Source: DASQPR01 sp963727415 (GTDB taxonomy: Bacteria > Actinomycetota > Actinomycetes > Mycobacteriales > Micromonosporaceae). From it: DNA of 64,000 nucleotides. Positions 26,586 to 34,951 of the stretch are shown in pieces. Numbering within the stretch: position 1 is the first letter of the stretch; every line of letters starts with the position of its first letter. Made by a program: the position numbers and the translations under genes. The notes under the pieces are model-generated. The model had not been told where the DNA came from. It did no database searches and saw nothing but the letters and a program-made list of their open reading frames with translations. The stretch spans positions 472,908-536,907 of the forward strand of contig CAVSGF010000010.1 in the NCBI GenBank assembly GCA_963727415.1. Direction: 5' to 3'.

Positions 26586-27773
26586 TTAGGCGGCGCTGGC
26601 GTGCGTGCGGGTCGGCGCCTTCGTGATGGTGATGGATAGCAGGCTGGCGAGCATCCAGGCGGCGGCGTAGGCGAACGCGACCGCCGGTGACAGCAGTGTC
26701 CATAGGATTCCGGCGACGACGGTGCAGATGAGGTCGCCGCCGGCTTGGATAAGGCCGAGTAGGCCGAACCCGGAGCCGCGCAACTGGTCGGGCAGTGCCG
26801 CGGCGACGAGCGTGGACTGGGCGGTTTCGGCGAAGCCGATCCCGATGCCGGCGAGGCAGAAGGCGACCAGCAGCCAGGCCCAGCTGTGGTTGGTGACGGC
26901 GAAGCCGGCGTATGCGGCGACGTAGACGGCGGCGCCGGTGGCGAAGATGGGGCGTGCGCCGTACCGGTCGATGAGGGCGCCGCCGACCAGGGACGCGGCC
27001 GTCGCCACAGCATTGTGGGCCGCGTATATGAGGATCGCCAGCGATGTCGCCGCGGTGAGGCCGCGACCACCGTGGTGGAGCAGTCCGGTGGCGCGCAGAA
27101 TCAGCAGCGTGGTGGCCAAGTTGCCGCACTCGAACAGTGCCGCCGGGATGAGTGCCCGCGCCAGGCCGTGGCGGCGCAGCGCGTGCAGGTTGATCCGCAT
27201 TTGGCCACGCCGAGCGGGGCTTTTCATGGTACGGGCGGCCTGGCGGGCGGCGACGGTGATCGCGAGGGCCGCGAACAGGCCCGGGATCGCCGCGGCGAGC
27301 AGTGTCTCGCGCACACCGACCAGGGTGACCAGAAGCGCCGCGAGTAGCGGTCCGATCAGTGCGCCGAGGTTGTCGCCGGCGCGTTCGAGGCCGTAGGCGC
27401 GGCCGTAGCCGGTTGTCGGGGCCAGGGTGCCCAGTAGCGCGTCGCGGGCCGGTGAGCGGATACCGCGGGCTATCCACGATCCGGCGCGCAGCAACGCGAC
27501 CTGCCAAACCGCGGTGGTCAGGCCGATGGCGCCGCCGAGCACGGCGGTACCGAGGTAGCCGCCGCGGGCCAGCCGTGCCCGCCACGCCGGGTCATTGGCC
27601 AGCGGGCCACCGGCGAGTTTGGCCAGCCCCATGGAGGCGTCGCTGACACCTTCGATCAGGCCAAGAGTGGCCGGGTTGGCATGCAGGGTCGCCGATAAGA
27701 ACCCTGGCAGCACCGCGGTGGTCATCTCGTGGCCGGCGTCGGAGAAGAAGCTCGCCGCGGCGACGCTTCCCAC
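26586..27773 (-). CDS. MFS transporter
   Basis: A major facilitator protein of about 395 residues with about 11-12 hydrophobic segments. Conserved pieces include SFFSDAGHEMTTAVLPGFLS, IARGIRSPARDALLGTLAPT (a loop motif in place of the classical GxxxDRxGRR) and GRAYGLERAGDNLGALIGPL. The reading frame is open further upstream to about 27850, and TVEQKKWLTAGVGSVAAAS looks like part of the protein, but no ATG or GTG is found there. The true start is thus uncertain, possibly GTG 27773. It follows the enolase paralogue by about 100 bases on the same strand, so it may belong to the fluoride-related transcript. Substrate unknown. Confidence 0.8.
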   Translation of the reverse strand: MGSVAAASFFSDAGHEMTTAVLPGFLSATLHANPATLGLIEGVSDASMGLAKLAGGPLANDPAWRARLARGGYLGTAVLGGAIGLTTAVWQVALLRAGSWIARGIRSPARDALLGTLAPTTGYGRAYGLERAGDNLGALIGPLLAALLVTLVGVRETLLAAAIPGLFAALAITVAARQAARTMKSPARRGQMRINLHALRRHGLARALIPAALFECGNLATTLLILRATGLLHHGGRGLTAATSLAILIYAAHNAVATAASLVGGALIDRYGARPIFATGAAVYVAAYAGFAVTNHSWAWLLVAFCLAGIGIGFAETAQSTLVAAALPDQLRGSGFGLLGLIQAGGDLICTVVAGILWTLLSPAVAFAYAAAWMLASLLSITITKAPTRTHASAA

Positions 27774-27875
27774 CCCGGCGGTCAGCCACTTCTTCTGCTC
27801 GACGGTGCGGTCTGGGGTGTGCCGGCGGTCACCAGGCCTCGTCCGTCTGAGCGCTCGTCCTGCTAGCGGGCCCGC

Positions 27876-29144
27876 TCATGCGGCGATGCCGTAGGGCAGC
27901 GCCGGCTGCGCAGCCGCGATTTCCAGTAGCCGGTTGTATTTGGCGACGCGTTCACCGCGGGCGGGAGCCCCGGATTTGAGTTGCCCGCAGCCGGATCCGA
28001 CCGCGAGGTCGGCGATGAAGGTGTCGGTGGTCTCCCCGGACCGATGAGAGATCATTTGCGGGTAGCCAGCGGTGCGGGCGGCGTCGATGGCGGCGAGGGT
28101 TTCGGTGACGGTGCCGATCTGATTGGGTTTGATCAGCGCGGCAGTGCCGATATTGGCCGCGGCCGCGCGGGTGATGGTGGCCGGGTCGGTCACGAAGATG
28201 TCATCGCCCACCAACTGGATCCGCTTACCGAGCGCGGCGGTCAGCGTGGCCCAGCCGTCCCAGTCGTCTTCGGCGAGGCCGTCTTCGATGCTCCAGATTG
28301 GATAGCGATCGACGAGTTCGCTGTACCAGCCGACCATTTCGGCGCTGCTGCGTGGCTGTCCGCCGGCGTGGTAGCCGCCATCACGGTAGAAGCCGTTGGC
28401 GGCGGGGTCCAGCGCGATGGCCACACCGTCGGGTCCGGGTTCGTATCCGGCTTGGGTGATGGCGGCAACGAGCAGGTCCAAGGCTTGAGTTTCGGTGATG
28501 TCGGGAGCGAATCCGCCTTCGTCGCCGAGACCGGTGTGTTGACCGGTCTCGGTGAGCAGATCACGCAGGGTCGCGTAGACGTCGGCCCCCGCCCGTAGCG
28601 CCTCCGGATAGTTCGGCGCACCGATCGGGGCAATCATGAATTCCTGGAAGTCGAGCCGGTTCGCGGCGTGGGCGCCGCCGTTGAGGACGTTGAAGTGTGG
28701 GACCGGCAGCCGAGCGGGAGTGGTGGGCCGGCCCAACCATTGCCACAGCGGTAGCCCAGCGTGCTGCGCCAGGGCCCGGGCGCAGGCGATCGAGACGCCG
28801 ATAATTGCGTTGGCGCCCAAACGCCGCTTCGTCGGGGTGCCATCGACGCTGCGAAGTTCGGCGTCGATCTCGGCCAGGTCTGACCAGCCGGCTCGGCCGG
28901 TCAACGCCGCGGCGATTTCACCGCGGACCGCGGCTACCGCGCCGGTGACGCCGAGACCACGGTAGCGAGCCTTGTCGTGGTCGCGGTGTTCGATGGCTTC
29001 CCGGCTGCCGGTCGAGGCACCCGCCGGAACGCCCGCTGTACCGCGGCTGCCGTCGGTAAGGGCGACGGTCACCTGCAACGTCGGTCGCCCGCGCGAGTCG
29101 AGAATTTCCAGGGCATCGACCTCGGCGAAACGGAACGTCGACAT
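27876..29144 (-). CDS. eno: Enolase paralogue, likely fluoride-induced
   Basis: A 422-residue phosphopyruvate hydratase interconverting 2-phosphoglycerate and phosphoenolpyruvate. The start at 29144 is fixed by CGAGGAGGATT just upstream. All catalytic parts are present: SRGRPTLQVTV, GASTGSREAIEHRD, QEFMIAPIGAPN, GLGDEGGFAPD, IALDPAANGFY (Mg ligand), SIEDGLAEDDW (Mg ligand), LVGDDIFVTDP (Mg ligand), LIKPNQIGTVTETL (catalytic Lys) and SHRSGETTDTFIADLAVG. Enolase is a classic target of fluoride plus phosphate. The gene follows a structured leader and is divergent from a riboswitch-controlled operon, and it is not in a glycolytic context. I therefore infer a second enolase supplying activity under fluoride stress. 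Confidence 0.92.
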   Translation of the reverse strand: MSTFRFAEVDALEILDSRGRPTLQVTVALTDGSRGTAGVPAGASTGSREAIEHRDHDKARYRGLGVTGAVAAVRGEIAAALTGRAGWSDLAEIDAELRSVDGTPTKRRLGANAIIGVSIACARALAQHAGLPLWQWLGRPTTPARLPVPHFNVLNGGAHAANRLDFQEFMIAPIGAPNYPEALRAGADVYATLRDLLTETGQHTGLGDEGGFAPDITETQALDLLVAAITQAGYEPGPDGVAIALDPAANGFYRDGGYHAGGQPRSSAEMVGWYSELVDRYPIWSIEDGLAEDDWDGWATLTAALGKRIQLVGDDIFVTDPATITRAAAANIGTAALIKPNQIGTVTETLAAIDAARTAGYPQMISHRSGETTDTFIADLAVGSGCGQLKSGAPARGERVAKYNRLLEIAAAQPALPYGIAA

Positions 29145-29146
29145 GG

Positions 29147-29293
29147 TCAGAATCCTCCTCGGGAGTAGTCGGCGCGACAGGTGGCGGCCGCCAGGCCCAT
29201 GTCGTGACATCCGCGTCGAGAGGCGTGAGAACCTCCGGCGATCTTGGCAACATCACGCACGGCAGGCGCGGCTGGTCCGCTGCGGCCTGGCAT
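29147..29293 (-). CDS. 48-aa leader ORF coupled to enolase paralogue
   Basis: The ATG at 29293 lies seven bases after a perfect AGGAGG (29301-29306), better than most genes here. The ORF encodes MPGRSGPAAPAVRDVAKIAG and then a Cys- and Arg-containing stretch ending in DYSRGGF. The stop lies two bases before the enolase ATG, so ribosomes could pass directly to enolase. The AGGAGG is inside a GGTAGG strand that can pair with CCTACC upstream, which is also the 3' edge of the riboswitch-like fold. It is probably a translation-control relay. No homologue is recognised. Confidence 0.45.
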   Translation of the reverse strand: MPGRSGPAAPAVRDVAKIAGGSHASRRGCHDMGLAAATCRADYSRGGF

Positions 29294-29316
29294 CAGAAAG
29301 CCTCCTACCTCGGTGG

Positions 29317-29368
29317 GTAGGGACTGTTGGCGGTTCATTCCGCGGATAACGGCGAGCCCCACCGCCGT
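29317..29368 (-). promoter_or_regulatory. Variant fluoride-riboswitch-like leader upstream of enolase paralogue
   Basis: On the minus strand a 6-bp stem ACGGCG/CGCCGT (29368-29363 with 29354-29349) encloses the 8-base loop GTGGGGCT. A five-base joiner follows, then a GCGG/CCGC hairpin with 6-base loop (29343-29330), then CAACAGTCCCTAC (29329-29317). The order and lengths match fluoride aptamers. Loop GGGGC can form a five-pair pseudoknot with GTCCC. Relative to the consensus, the conserved loop A is G and its long-range partner U is C, a compensatory-looking change. CCTACC can alternatively pair with GGTAGG, which holds the ribosome-binding site of the leader ORF, suggesting an ON switch for translation. 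It needs testing. Confidence 0.45.
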
Positions 29369-29473
29369 ACATTGATCCTATCGGTGACGTCGATCCTGTC
29401 GACGGCGGGCCAGCCGAAGATGTCGGTGCGGTGACGGTTGCCGGGGTGAACGACACGTGTCATGCTCGCAGGC

Positions 29474-29527
29474 AGGCGATGAGGCTCGCCTTAACCGCGG
29501 ACGCGCTTTCCGCTGATGGCTTCTACC
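29474..29527 (+). promoter_or_regulatory. Fluoride riboswitch (crcB motif) upstream of hyc-like operon
   Basis: Stem P1 AGGCG/CGCCT (29474-29478 with 29487-29491) encloses the loop ATGAGGCT. Then TAAC, hairpin P3 GCGG/CCGC (29497-29500 with 29510-29513), and the conserved 3' strand TGATGGCTTCTACC (29514-29527). Loop GAGGC (29481-29485) pairs with GCTTC (29519-29523) to form the pseudoknot. The loop ATGAGGC and the TGATGGC-TCTAC core agree with the fluoride aptamer consensus as I remember it from the Thermotoga petrophila structure. The aptamer is about 45 bases upstream of the hycD ATG, which has GGGAGGG as ribosome-binding site, so it most likely controls the whole hyc-like operon. The expression platform is not obvious. 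Confidence 0.85.
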
Positions 29528-29571
29528 AACTGTCGAGCGACGGCATTGCTGTCCGATAGCTGGGAGGGCCG

Positions 29572-30537
29572 ATGGTCACACCGGCGCTGCCGATCCCGGT
29601 GGTGCAGAGCGCGCAGGTCCTTACTGTTGTTGTCTTCGCCCCGGGCGTCAGCGGGGTGATTGCTCGTGTGGAAGCGCGGCTGCAGGGCCGCCGTGGACCA
29701 CGGATCTTGCAGCCCTACTTCGATCTGGCGAAGTTGTTCGCCAAGGAATCCTTGGCACCGGCTCAGGCGAGCCGGTTCTTCCTTGTCGCGCCGCTGTTGG
29801 CGCTCGCGTGTTATCTGACGGTGCCGCTACTGATTCCGGTGTTGACCACGTTCCCTCTGCCGTTGGGATACATGGGCGACATCCTTGGTGGCGGGTTCAT
29901 CCTGTCTCTGGCCGGGTTCTCGGTCGCGGTTGCCGCCGCCGAATCCGGCGGCCCGTACGCCCAGTTGGGTTCAAGCAGGGCTAAGACATTCTCGGCGATC
30001 ACCGAACCAGTGGTCCTGTTCGTGGTGCTCTCCGTCGCACTGGTCACCGCCACCGACCTGCCCTATGCGATGGCCGCGACGGTGCGGTCATCGTTCAGTC
30101 AGGTGATCCGGCCGGCACATCTGCTCGCCGCTGGGGCGCTGTTCATGGTGATCCTCGCCGAGACCAGCCGGATCCCGGTAGAGAGCCATTCGGGCACGAA
30201 CGAGTTCGGGATGATCGACGAAGCTCGCGGCTTCGAGTATTCCGGGCCGTACTTCGCCGCACTTCGGTGGGGATCGGCGATGAAGCAGCTGATCCTCTAC
30301 ACCATTTTGATCAACGTGTTCCTCGCGCCATGGGGGCTGGCTCCTACCGCGTCGGCCAGATCGGTCGGTTTCGCCGTGGTGGCGCTGTTGGTCAAGGCGT
30401 GCCTGGTCGGTGTGGGGGTGACGCTGATCGACAACTCGTTTGCAAAGTTGCGACTGTTCAAAATCACCGACTTCGCCGCAGCCGCGTTCCTGCTGGCCGT
30501 CCTCGCGGTCCTGACCCTCTACCTTGGGGGTGGCTGA
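29572..30537 (+). CDS. hycD: HycD/NuoH-like membrane subunit
   Basis: A 321-residue membrane protein with about eight spans, homologous to HycD/HyfC and NuoH, the subunit forming the junction between peripheral and membrane arms of complex-I-like machines. Conserved parts are SGVIARVEARLQGRRGPRIL then QPYFDLAKLFAKE near the N-terminus, ETSRIPVESHSGTNEFGMID and EARGFEYSGPYFA, where the acidic residues line the quinone-side funnel. It is the first gene after the fluoride riboswitch and has a GGGAGGG site. The stop overlaps the next start (TGATG). The order hycD-hycP-hycQ-hycE is the same as in the Mycobacterium tuberculosis Rv0084-Rv0087 cluster. Confidence 0.9.
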   Translation: MVTPALPIPVVQSAQVLTVVVFAPGVSGVIARVEARLQGRRGPRILQPYFDLAKLFAKESLAPAQASRFFLVAPLLALACYLTVPLLIPVLTTFPLPLGYMGDILGGGFILSLAGFSVAVAAAESGGPYAQLGSSRAKTFSAITEPVVLFVVLSVALVTATDLPYAMAATVRSSFSQVIRPAHLLAAGALFMVILAETSRIPVESHSGTNEFGMIDEARGFEYSGPYFAALRWGSAMKQLILYTILINVFLAPWGLAPTASARSVGFAVVALLVKACLVGVGVTLIDNSFAKLRLFKITDFAAAAFLLAVLAVLTLYLGGG

Positions 30538-31208
30538 TGCCCACGGTGCCAGCCCCCGGTGTGTTCGCCGGCGCCGCGAACGTCATCGCTGTCATCGTCC
30601 TGGTGATCGAGTTCTGGATGCTGCGGCAGGCGCTGCTGCGCGACCAGGTCCGCCTTTATGCGGCACAGTCGCTGGCGGTCTCCGTCCTGGCCGTGATTGT
30701 CGCCGCCACCCACCATCTGCCGGAGTTGTACGTGTTGGCCGGGCTGTCGTTCCTGCTGAAGGTCGTAGCCGTGCCCTGGCTGGTGGTGCGGCTGATGCGG
30801 GATACCAGCAATGAGATCGCCGGCTCCGGAACCATCAGCCCGGCCACCGCCGTGCTGGTGTCCATTGTGGTGGCCGCGTTCGGGTTCTTCGCCGTCGGCC
30901 GGCTCGCGCTACCCAGCGAGGTGCTGCCCACCACCGCGCTGTCCATCTCGATCGGGGTAGTGCTGGTCGCGTTCGTGCTGATGGTGATCCGGCGCGACGT
31001 CGTCTCGCAGGCGATCGGGTTCTTCTCCCTGGAAAACGGGGTGTCGCTGGCCAGCCTGGTGGTCGCGGCCGGGCTGCCGCTGATTCTCGAAGTGGCGTTC
31101 CTGTTCGATCTGCTGGTGGCGGTGGTGGTCTTCGGAGTGCTGATGCGGGTCCATCACCAGCGCACTTCATCGCTGTCGACCGCGACCTCCACCAGGCTGC
31201 GGGGGTGA
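30537..31208 (+). CDS. hycP: HycP/HyfE-like membrane subunit
   Basis: A 223-residue protein with about six to seven spans. The NuoK-like core is visible: ATHHLPELYVLAGLSFLLKV near the middle and SQAIGFFSLENGVSLASLVV, with the membrane-embedded Glu in FFSLENG, followed by EVAFLFDLLVAVVVFGVLMR. HyfE/HycP subunits relay protons between the junction subunit and the antiporter-like subunits. The start overlaps the hycD stop and the stop overlaps the GTG of hycQ, so the genes are translationally coupled. The size matches the mycobacterial HycP class. Confidence 0.85.
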   Translation: MPTVPAPGVFAGAANVIAVIVLVIEFWMLRQALLRDQVRLYAAQSLAVSVLAVIVAATHHLPELYVLAGLSFLLKVVAVPWLVVRLMRDTSNEIAGSGTISPATAVLVSIVVAAFGFFAVGRLALPSEVLPTTALSISIGVVLVAFVLMVIRRDVVSQAIGFFSLENGVSLASLVVAAGLPLILEVAFLFDLLVAVVVFGVLMRVHHQRTSSLSTATSTRLRG

Positions 31209-32677
31209 ACATCATGGCTGTCATCGTGATCGTCCTACTGGCGGCGCCCCTGGTACCGACACTGCTGGCCCTGACCGCCCCCGGCACCGTCACCAAGGCA
31301 GCGACCCTCGCGGTCGGCCTGATCTGCTTCGGTCTGACGATGACGTTGATCCCCGCGGTCGTACACGGTGACGGTGTGCACGTCGGGTTCCTGCGTGTGG
31401 ACGCGTTGTCGGCGGTCTTCCTGCTCGCCACCGCCTTCCTGTATGCCTCGGTGGCCGGCTACGCGATCGGCTACCTGCGCGACGAGACCTCGCGGGTATA
31501 TTTGCGCCGCTTCTATCTCGGACTAAACCTGTTCGCGTGGTCGATGCTCGCCGCACCCGCCGTCAACGGGCTGGCCCTGCTGTGGATCGCCATCGAGATC
31601 ACCACCGTGGTGTCCGCTCTGCTGGTCGCGATCGAAAACACCGACGGCGCCGTCGAAGCCTCCTGGAAGTACGTGCTTCTCGCCTCCGCCGGCCTCGGCA
31701 TCGCCCTGCTGGCCACGATATTCATGTACTACGCCGGCTCCCAGGTGCTGGGCACCTCCTACGACCTTGCCTTCGCGCCGCTATTACGCGCCGGACCGGC
31801 ATTGCCACACACCGCGATCCGGCTCGCATTCGTCCTGGCCGTACTCGGGTTCGGCACCAAAGTCGGCTGGTTCCCGGTGCATACCTGGCTGCCCGACGCT
31901 CACTCCGAGGCCCCCACCCCGGTCTCGGCGCTGCTGTCCGGAGCGCTGCTCGCCACCAGCTTCTACGCCGTGCTGCGCTTCTACCAGATCGCCGCCGCCA
32001 CCCTGGGCCCCCGGTTCCCGCAGACCGTGCTGCTGCTGTTCGGGATCGCGTCGCTGGCGTTGGCGGCGCTATATCTGCTGGACCAGCGCGATATCAAGCG
32101 CATGCTCGCCTACTCCTCCATCGAGCACATGGGCATCCTCGCCATCGCGGTCAGCTTCGGCGCGCCATTGGCTCTGTTCGGTGCGTTGCTCCACGTGCTG
32201 GCGCACGCCGCCGCGAAAGGAAACGCGTTCTTCGGCGCGGGGATCCTGGTGCGCAGATACAACACCAAGGACATCGCCGGGCTGCGCGGCGCCGGCGGGA
32301 TACTGCCGTGGACGGCGCCGCTGTTCCTGCTCGCCGTACTGGCGCTATCGGCGATGCCGCCGTTCGGGATATTCCGCAGCGAGTTCGCGATCGTCGCCGG
32401 CGGCCTGCAAGCCTCCCGCAACACCGCCACGATCATCCTCGTCGCGCTGGTCACCATGGCGTTCCTGGGTTTGTCCGCCGCGGCCACCCGCATCGTCTAC
32501 ACCCCCAACCCGCGGCCCGCCGGCGACGCCACGCCGCAGCCGGGTGAGGTCTCCGCGTGGATGGTCGCACCGATGCTCGCCGGACTCGCCGTTTTGCTGC
32601 TGCTCGGCCTGCACCCACCCGGTCCCCTGTCCGACCTGCTGACCCACGCCGCAAGCCAGCTGGGAGGCGCGCCATGA
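31205..32677 (+). CDS. hycQ: HycQ/HyfF-like antiporter subunit (NuoN/NuoM type)
   Basis: The GTG start at 31205 overlaps the previous stop. The 490-residue protein has about 14 spans and the marks of proton-translocating antiporter subunits: the Glu in LLWIAIEITTVVSALLVAIE, the Lys in GFGTKVGWFPVHTWLPDAHS, EAPTPVSALLSGALLAT, DQRDIKRMLAYSSIEHMGIL and the second Lys in LAHAAAKGNAFFGAG. All residues needed for an ion half-channel are present. This contrasts with the redox subunits of the same operon, which have lost theirs. It therefore should still move H+ or Na+. Confidence 0.9.
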   Translation: MNIMAVIVIVLLAAPLVPTLLALTAPGTVTKAATLAVGLICFGLTMTLIPAVVHGDGVHVGFLRVDALSAVFLLATAFLYASVAGYAIGYLRDETSRVYLRRFYLGLNLFAWSMLAAPAVNGLALLWIAIEITTVVSALLVAIENTDGAVEASWKYVLLASAGLGIALLATIFMYYAGSQVLGTSYDLAFAPLLRAGPALPHTAIRLAFVLAVLGFGTKVGWFPVHTWLPDAHSEAPTPVSALLSGALLATSFYAVLRFYQIAAATLGPRFPQTVLLLFGIASLALAALYLLDQRDIKRMLAYSSIEHMGILAIAVSFGAPLALFGALLHVLAHAAAKGNAFFGAGILVRRYNTKDIAGLRGAGGILPWTAPLFLLAVLALSAMPPFGIFRSEFAIVAGGLQASRNTATIILVALVTMAFLGLSAAATRIVYTPNPRPAGDATPQPGEVSAWMVAPMLAGLAVLLLLGLHPPGPLSDLLTHAASQLGGAP

Positions 32678-34159
32678 CCATCCAGACCCCCACCACAGCA
32701 CCCGCCGACGCAGCCGGGCTTGCCGAGACACTTGCCCGGCGGTGTACGTCCGGCGAACGCTTTGCCGGTCTGTACGCCACCAGCCGCGTCAACGACACCC
32801 GGCTGACCGCCCTGCTGGCCACCGACGACGACATCGAACCCATCGACGTGACCGTCCGCGGCGATCGGTATCCGGCGCTGTGCACTCACGCGTGCCCGCC
32901 GCATTCTGGTACGAACGGGCCCTGCATGACCTGACCGGCCTCATTCCCGACGGGCATCCCCGCCTCGACCCGCTGATCCTGCCGCTCACCGACGGCGCGA
33001 GGCGGCCACGACCCGGACTCGCCCAGCCTGCCGGTCCGGTGGAGCCGGACGAGCACAGGCTGCCCCGCCGGGTGCTCGGCACCGGACTGTTCACCATCCC
33101 GCACGGCCCGGTCCGCTCCGGAGTGGCCGAGTCGATGGAGTACCTGGTCGAAACACCCGGCGAGGACATCCCGTCCCTGCGGCTACGCCCGTTCTACAAG
33201 CACCGTGGCATCGAGAAACGCTTCGAGACCATGACCATCGCCGATGGTGTCCGCCTCGCCGAACGGGTCGAGGGCATCGCCACCATCGCCCACGCCCTGG
33301 CCTACGCACACGCTGTCGAAACCCTTGCCGGGGTGAGCGTGCCGGACGCTGCCGGCCACGTCCGCGCCATCCACGCCGAGCTGGAACGCATCGCCAACCA
33401 CCTCGACGTGGCCCTGCGCCTCGCCGACGCTGCCGGGCTGGCCGTGGCGGTGGCCCGCTTCGGCTGGCACAAGGAACGCATACTGCGCCTCATCGGCGCG
33501 CTCTGCGGCAGCCGCTTCGGCCGTGGCGTCGTCGTCGTCGGCGGTGTCACGGGCCCGCCCCGTCTCGGCCATGCCGACCTGCTTGACGAGCTCGCGGCGA
33601 TCCAGCGCGCCTACGCCCCTGATATGAGGCTGCTGCTGAGAACCTCCTCGTTCCTGGACCGGTTGCGCGGAACCGGGCCGCTGCCCGCCGAAGCCGCGAT
33701 CGCGCACGGTGCGCTCGGCCCGGTCGGCCGCGCCAGCGGCACCCGCGACGACGATCGCGTGACCCGAGGTTACGACGCCTACCCGCGGCTGGCTCCACGC
33801 TTGGTCGACGAATTCGACAGCGGCGACGCACTGGCCCGGCTGCGGGTGCGGGCCGCCGAGATCGACGAGTCATGGCGGCTCATCATCTGGCGCGGCCGAG
33901 CTCCTGGACGCGGCCGCGCCGATGTCGGTGCCGGTACGACGCGGTCGACGGCCGCGGCATCGGCTGGGCGGAGGCACCCCAGGGCGAGGTCGTCTACGCC
34001 GTCGACGTCGCCGATGGCCGGATCGGCCGGTGCTGGCCGCGATCGGCGTCGTTCCACAACATGGCCATCTTCGGCACCGTGTTCACCGGCGACATCCTCA
34101 CCGACTTCCCGTTCATCGAAGCCAGCTTCGGCACGTCCGCCGCGGGGGTGGCGACATGA
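32674..34159 (+). pseudogene. hycE: HycE-like large subunit without NiFe ligands, three frameshifts
   Basis: The ATG at 32674 overlaps hycQ. The first domain is NuoC-like (VPAAFWYERALHDLTGLIPD) and the second NuoD/HycE-like (FYKHRGIEKRFETMTIADGV, AIHAELERIANHLDVALRLA). At 33264-33281 the segment reads RVEGIA where hydrogenases have RVCGIC, and the C-terminus reads FPFIEASFGTSAAG where DPCxxC is expected. All four NiFe cysteines are thus absent. Frame changes occur near 32900, 33893 (an extra C) and 33935, each between conserved stretches. Corrected length is about 495 residues. The ligand loss cannot be blamed on the frameshifts because the flanking motif is in frame. It is either a decayed gene or a mis-sequenced non-hydrogenase subunit. 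Confidence 0.8.
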
Positions 34160-34951
34160 CCTGGCTGCTGCGCGGGCTGCGCAACGGGGTCCTGACCACC
34201 CGATGGCCTCGCCGGCCCGACCCGTACCAGGCCGGCTTCCCCGCCGCGATCGCGGTCAGCGACCGGGGCCGCCACGACGACGCCGACGCGATCGCCGACG
34301 TGTGCCCGACCGGAGCGATCCAGGCCGCACCCGACGGACGCTTGTTGCTCGACCGCGGCCGCTGCATCCTCTGCGGCGCCTGCCTGATCAGCCGGCCGGA
34401 CCTGTTCGCGGTCGCGCCCGGCGCCGACGCTGGCACGGGTTTCCCGTGGCAGCCTCGTCGTCCCCGACGGTGACGGCAGCGATGCCGATCTCGCCGCGCT
34501 ACGCACCGACCTGGCCGCCCGAGTACGGCGTCTGCGTCGCTCGATCCACATCCGCCACGTCGACGCGGGCTCCGACGGCAGCGACGAATGGGAGATCGCG
34601 GCGCTGTTCAACCCGGTCTACGACGCGAACCGGCTCGGCATCTTCCTCACCGCGAGCCCCCGCCACGCCGACATCCTGCTGGTCACCGGCGCCGGTGCCC
34701 GCGCGATGGGCGAACCTCTGGCTCGGACCCTGGAAGCGATGCCCCGACCGCTGGTCGTCATCGCCGCCGGTAGCGACGCCGTCTCCGGCGGCCTGCACGC
34801 CGGCTCCTATGCCGTGCACGCCGGGGTCGCCGGACTCGTCCCGGTCGACGTGTGGGTACCCGGCAACCCCGCCACCCCGTTCGGCTTGCTCCACGCGATC
34901 CTGCTCGCGGTGGGCCGGCTCACCGACCAAGGGCAGGCGAGTACCCGATGA
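34156..34951 (+). pseudogene. NuoB/HyfI-like subunit fused to ferredoxin domain, cluster cysteines lost, one frameshift
   Basis: The ATG at 34156 overlaps hycE. Residues about 1-95 are ferredoxin-like with VCPTGAI and RCILCGACL, enough for one [4Fe-4S] cluster. After a frame change near 34440 the NuoB-like domain follows (ALFNPVYDANRLGIFLTASP, RHADILLVTGAG, HAGSYAVHAGVAGLVPVDVW). The proximal-cluster ligands are replaced: GSDGSDE (34568-34588) stands for GSCNGCE, GSDAVSGG (34769 onward) for GDCAxSGG and VPGNP (34856-34870) for VPGCP, giving Asp, Asp, Asp and Asn. The protein fold is otherwise well kept. It belongs to the complex-I small-subunit family but cannot hold the usual N2-type cluster. 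Confidence 0.8.

Noticed and set aside
29281..29320. The CCTACC/GGTAGG hairpin as a simple terminator on the + strand
   Set aside because: It has no T tract on the + strand, and on the minus strand it holds the ribosome-binding site of the leader ORF, which fits a regulatory switch better.
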